Assembly: GCF_016860525.1 (NCBI RefSeq)
Contig: NZ_BNEA01000015.1
Coordinates: 2,728,001 to 2,792,000, forward strand
Reading direction: 5' to 3'
Source of the DNA: Streptomyces rubradiris
GTDB lineage: Bacteria; Actinomycetota; Actinomycetes; Streptomycetales; Streptomycetaceae
Length of the DNA stretch: 64,000 bases
The notes below the pieces were generated by a model. That model had not been told where the DNA came from. It searched no databases and worked only from the letters and a program-made list of their open reading frames with translations. This document shows, in pieces, positions 62,082-64,000 of this stretch. How positions within the stretch are numbered: the stretch's first letter is position 1; each line of letters starts with the position of its first letter. The translations under genes were made by a program, and so were the position numbers.

Positions 62082-64000
62082 GTGACCATCGCGCCAGCCG
62101 ACCCGGCTTCGGTCAGCGGACCGGAGACCGACGCTCCCGGTACCGCGCTGCTGCGGACGCTGTCCGAGCTGACGGCCGATCTGCCCGACGCCGACCCCGG
62201 GCGGGTCGCCGCCGCCGCGCTGCGCGGCCGGTCCGCGCGGGCCGACGAGGCGGAGCTGCGCGAGCTGGCCACGGAGGCCGCCGCCGGCCTGATCGCCGAG
62301 GACCCCGCCTACTCGAAGCTGGCCGCCCGGCTGCTGACCCTCGCGATCCGGGCCGAGGCCGCCTCCCAGGGCGTGACCTCCTTCACCGGGTCGATCACGG
62401 TGGGTCATCGCGAGGGCCTGGTCGCCGACCGCACCGCCGAGTTCGTGCGCACCCACGCCGGACGGCTGGACGCGCTGGTGGACTCGGCCGTGGCGGAGGG
62501 CGCCGACGACCGCTTCGGCTACTTCGGCCTGCGCACCCTGCACAGCCGCTACCTGCTGCGCCACCCGATCACCCGCAAGGTCATCGAGACGCCCCAGCAC
62601 TTCATGCTGCGCGTGGCCAGCGGCCTGGCCGAGGACGACACGGCCCGCTCCGTGGACGAGGTCGCCTCGCTCTACGGCCTGATGAGCCGCCTGGACTACC
62701 TGCCCTCCTCCCCCACCCTGTTCAACTCCGGCACCCGCCACCCCCAGATGTCGTCCTGCTACCTGCTGGACTCCCCGCTGGACGAGCTGGACTCCATCTA
62801 CGGCCGCTACCACCAGGTCGCCCGGCTGTCGAAGCACGCCGGCGGCATCGGGCTGTCGTACTCCCGCATCCGCTCGCGCGGTTCGCTGATCCGGGGGACG
62901 AACGGGCACTCCAACGGGATCGTGCCGTTCCTGAAGACCCTGGACGCCTCGGTCGCCGCCGTGAACCAGGGCGGCCGGCGCAAGGGCGCCGCCGCCGTCT
63001 ACCTGGAGACCTGGCACTCCGACATCGAGGAGTTCCTGGAGCTGCGCGACAACACCGGCGAGGACGCCCGCCGCACCCACAACCTCAACCTCGCCCACTG
63101 GATCCCCGACGAGTTCATGCGCCGGGTCAACGCCGACGCCCAGTGGTCCCTGTTCTCCCCCGCCGACGTCCCCCACCTCGTCGACCTGTGGGGCGAGGAC
63201 TTCGACACCGCCTACCGCAAGGCCGAAGCCGCCGGCCTGGCCAAGAAGACCCTCCCCGCCCGGGAACTGTACGGCCGGATGATGCGCACCCTGGCCCAGA
63301 CCGGCAACGGCTGGATGACCTTCAAGGACGCCGCCAACCGCACCGCCAACCAGACCGCCGAACCCGGCAACGTCATCCACTCCTCCAACCTCTGCACCGA
63401 GATCCTGGAGGTCACCAACGACGGCGAGACGGCCGTCTGCAACCTCGGCTCCATCAACCTCGGCGCCTTCGTCCGCGACGGCGACATCGACTGGGACCGC
63501 CTGGACGCCACCGTCCGCACCGCCGTCACCTTCCTCGACCGCGTCGTCGACATCAACTACTACCCCACCGAACAGGCCGGGCGTTCCAACGCCAAGTGGC
63601 GCCCGGTCGGGCTGGGCGCGATGGGCCTCCAGGACGTCTTCTTCAAGCTGCGGCTGCCGTTCGACTCGGCCGAGGCCAAGGCGCTGTCCACGCGCATCTC
63701 CGAGCGGATCATGCTGGCCGCCTACGAGACGTCCGCCGACCTCGCCGAGCGCAACGGCCCCCTGCCCGCCTGGGAGAAGACCCGCACGGCCCGGGGCGTG
63801 CTGCACCCCGACCATTACGGTGTCGAGTTCACCTGGCCCGAGCGCTGGGCGGCGCTGCGTGAGCGCATCGCCAGGACGGGCATGCGCAACTCGCTGCTGC
63901 TGGCGATCGCGCCGACGGCCACCATCGCGTCGATCGCGGGGGTGTACGAGTGCGTCGAGCCGCAGGTGTCGAACCTGTTCAAGCGCGAGACCCTGTCCGG
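62082..64000 (+). CDS. nrdA: Class I ribonucleotide reductase alpha subunit (3'-truncated by window edge)
   Basis: The frame is open from GTG 62082, which follows GAGGGAG at 8 bases, to the end of the window: 639 codons. It reduces ribonucleoside diphosphates for DNA synthesis with the NrdB radical subunit, expected just beyond the window. Active-site residues: the first redox Cys in QMSSCYLLD (near 226), and NLCTEILEVT with the following TAVCNLGSINLG (near 430-460) for the radical Cys and second redox Cys. The usual N-terminal RDG strand of the ATP-cone is missing, replaced by a polar tail. Cobalamin, by repressing it through the riboswitch, favours the B12-dependent class II enzyme. Confidence 0.95.
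   Translation, partial: MTIAPADPASVSGPETDAPGTALLRTLSELTADLPDADPGRVAAAALRGRSARADEAELRELATEAAAGLIAEDPAYSKLAARLLTLAIRAEAASQGVTSFTGSITVGHREGLVADRTAEFVRTHAGRLDALVDSAVAEGADDRFGYFGLRTLHSRYLLRHPITRKVIETPQHFMLRVASGLAEDDTARSVDEVASLYGLMSRLDYLPSSPTLFNSGTRHPQMSSCYLLDSPLDELDSIYGRYHQVARLSKHAGGIGLSYSRIRSRGSLIRGTNGHSNGIVPFLKTLDASVAAVNQGGRRKGAAAVYLETWHSDIEEFLELRDNTGEDARRTHNLNLAHWIPDEFMRRVNADAQWSLFSPADVPHLVDLWGEDFDTAYRKAEAAGLAKKTLPARELYGRMMRTLAQTGNGWMTFKDAANRTANQTAEPGNVIHSSNLCTEILEVTNDGETAVCNLGSINLGAFVRDGDIDWDRLDATVRTAVTFLDRVVDINYYPTEQAGRSNAKWRPVGLGAMGLQDVFFKLRLPFDSAEAKALSTRISERIMLAAYETSADLAERNGPLPAWEKTRTARGVLHPDHYGVEFTWPERWAALRERIARTGMRNSLLLAIAPTATIASIAGVYECVEPQVSNLFKRETLS

Overview
This is high-GC actinomycete DNA with Streptomyces hallmarks: conservon genes, a WhiB-like protein, nickel superoxide dismutase, DasR, an EshA-type shell protein, SigH with its anti-sigma factor, many GTG starts, and GTGA/ATGA stop-start overlaps. 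From memory, gene content and order resemble the S. coelicolor chromosome core from about SCO5226 to SCO5302, running backwards across the window. I see no insertion sequence, integrase, CRISPR array, tRNA or rRNA, so I read it as conserved chromosome rather than an island.

Layout. 1-4.7 kb: end of a sensor kinase, an FtsW/RodA-type flippase-polymerase coupled to a penicillin-binding transpeptidase, and a proline-rich membrane protein. 4.8-8.1 kb: two divergent ferritin-like diiron proteins (one AurF-like), then a TetR regulator coupled to a small unknown gene. 8.2-9.9 kb: a secreted NlpC/P60 hydrolase and a secreted protein. 9.9-15.6 kb: a conservon (CvnA-D) followed on the same strand by a styrene-monooxygenase-like flavoprotein. 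16-21 kb: a PP2C-like protein, a MarR regulator, a GH25 lysozyme and a PAS-PAS-GAF-PP2C-HATPase regulator. 21-26.4 kb: Lon under a HAIR-like element, a methyltransferase-fold protein and a two-component system. 26.7-30.5 kb: the fused 2-oxoglutarate enzyme Kgd. 30.6-35.6 kb: a 59-residue protein, a DUF4097/PadR pair, an alcohol dehydrogenase and malic enzyme. 36-38.9 kb: a polar amino-acid (glutamate-type) ABC transporter. 39-42.6 kb: a methyltransferase, a CGNR protein, sodX/sodN with an sRNA-like 3' UTR, AraC, glyoxalase and DUF952 genes. 42.8-45.5 kb: a polyprenyl synthase next to an EshA-type family 2B encapsulin shell gene. 45.8-49.3 kb: an amidase, a PLP enzyme, a Na+/H+ antiporter and a zinc-finger protein. 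49.6-53.5 kb: anti-sigma factor and sigH, a membrane protein, a diacylglycerol-kinase-like enzyme and wblE. 53.8-59 kb: a HisKA_2 sensor kinase, a TetR/SDR pair, nagB and dasR with dre-like sites. 59-64 kb: a DUF3311/symporter pair, a GNAT gene, and a cobalamin riboswitch ahead of nrdA, which runs off the end.

The strongest candidates for a second look are the encapsulin shell with its likely terpene-precursor enzyme cargo, the flavoprotein attached to the conservon, the sodN 3' UTR, the riboswitch-nrdA unit, and the DasR locus. In the last, the dasABC sugar transporter genes I would expect beside dasR are absent while dre-like sites remain. All functions come from reading motifs; no database search was run.
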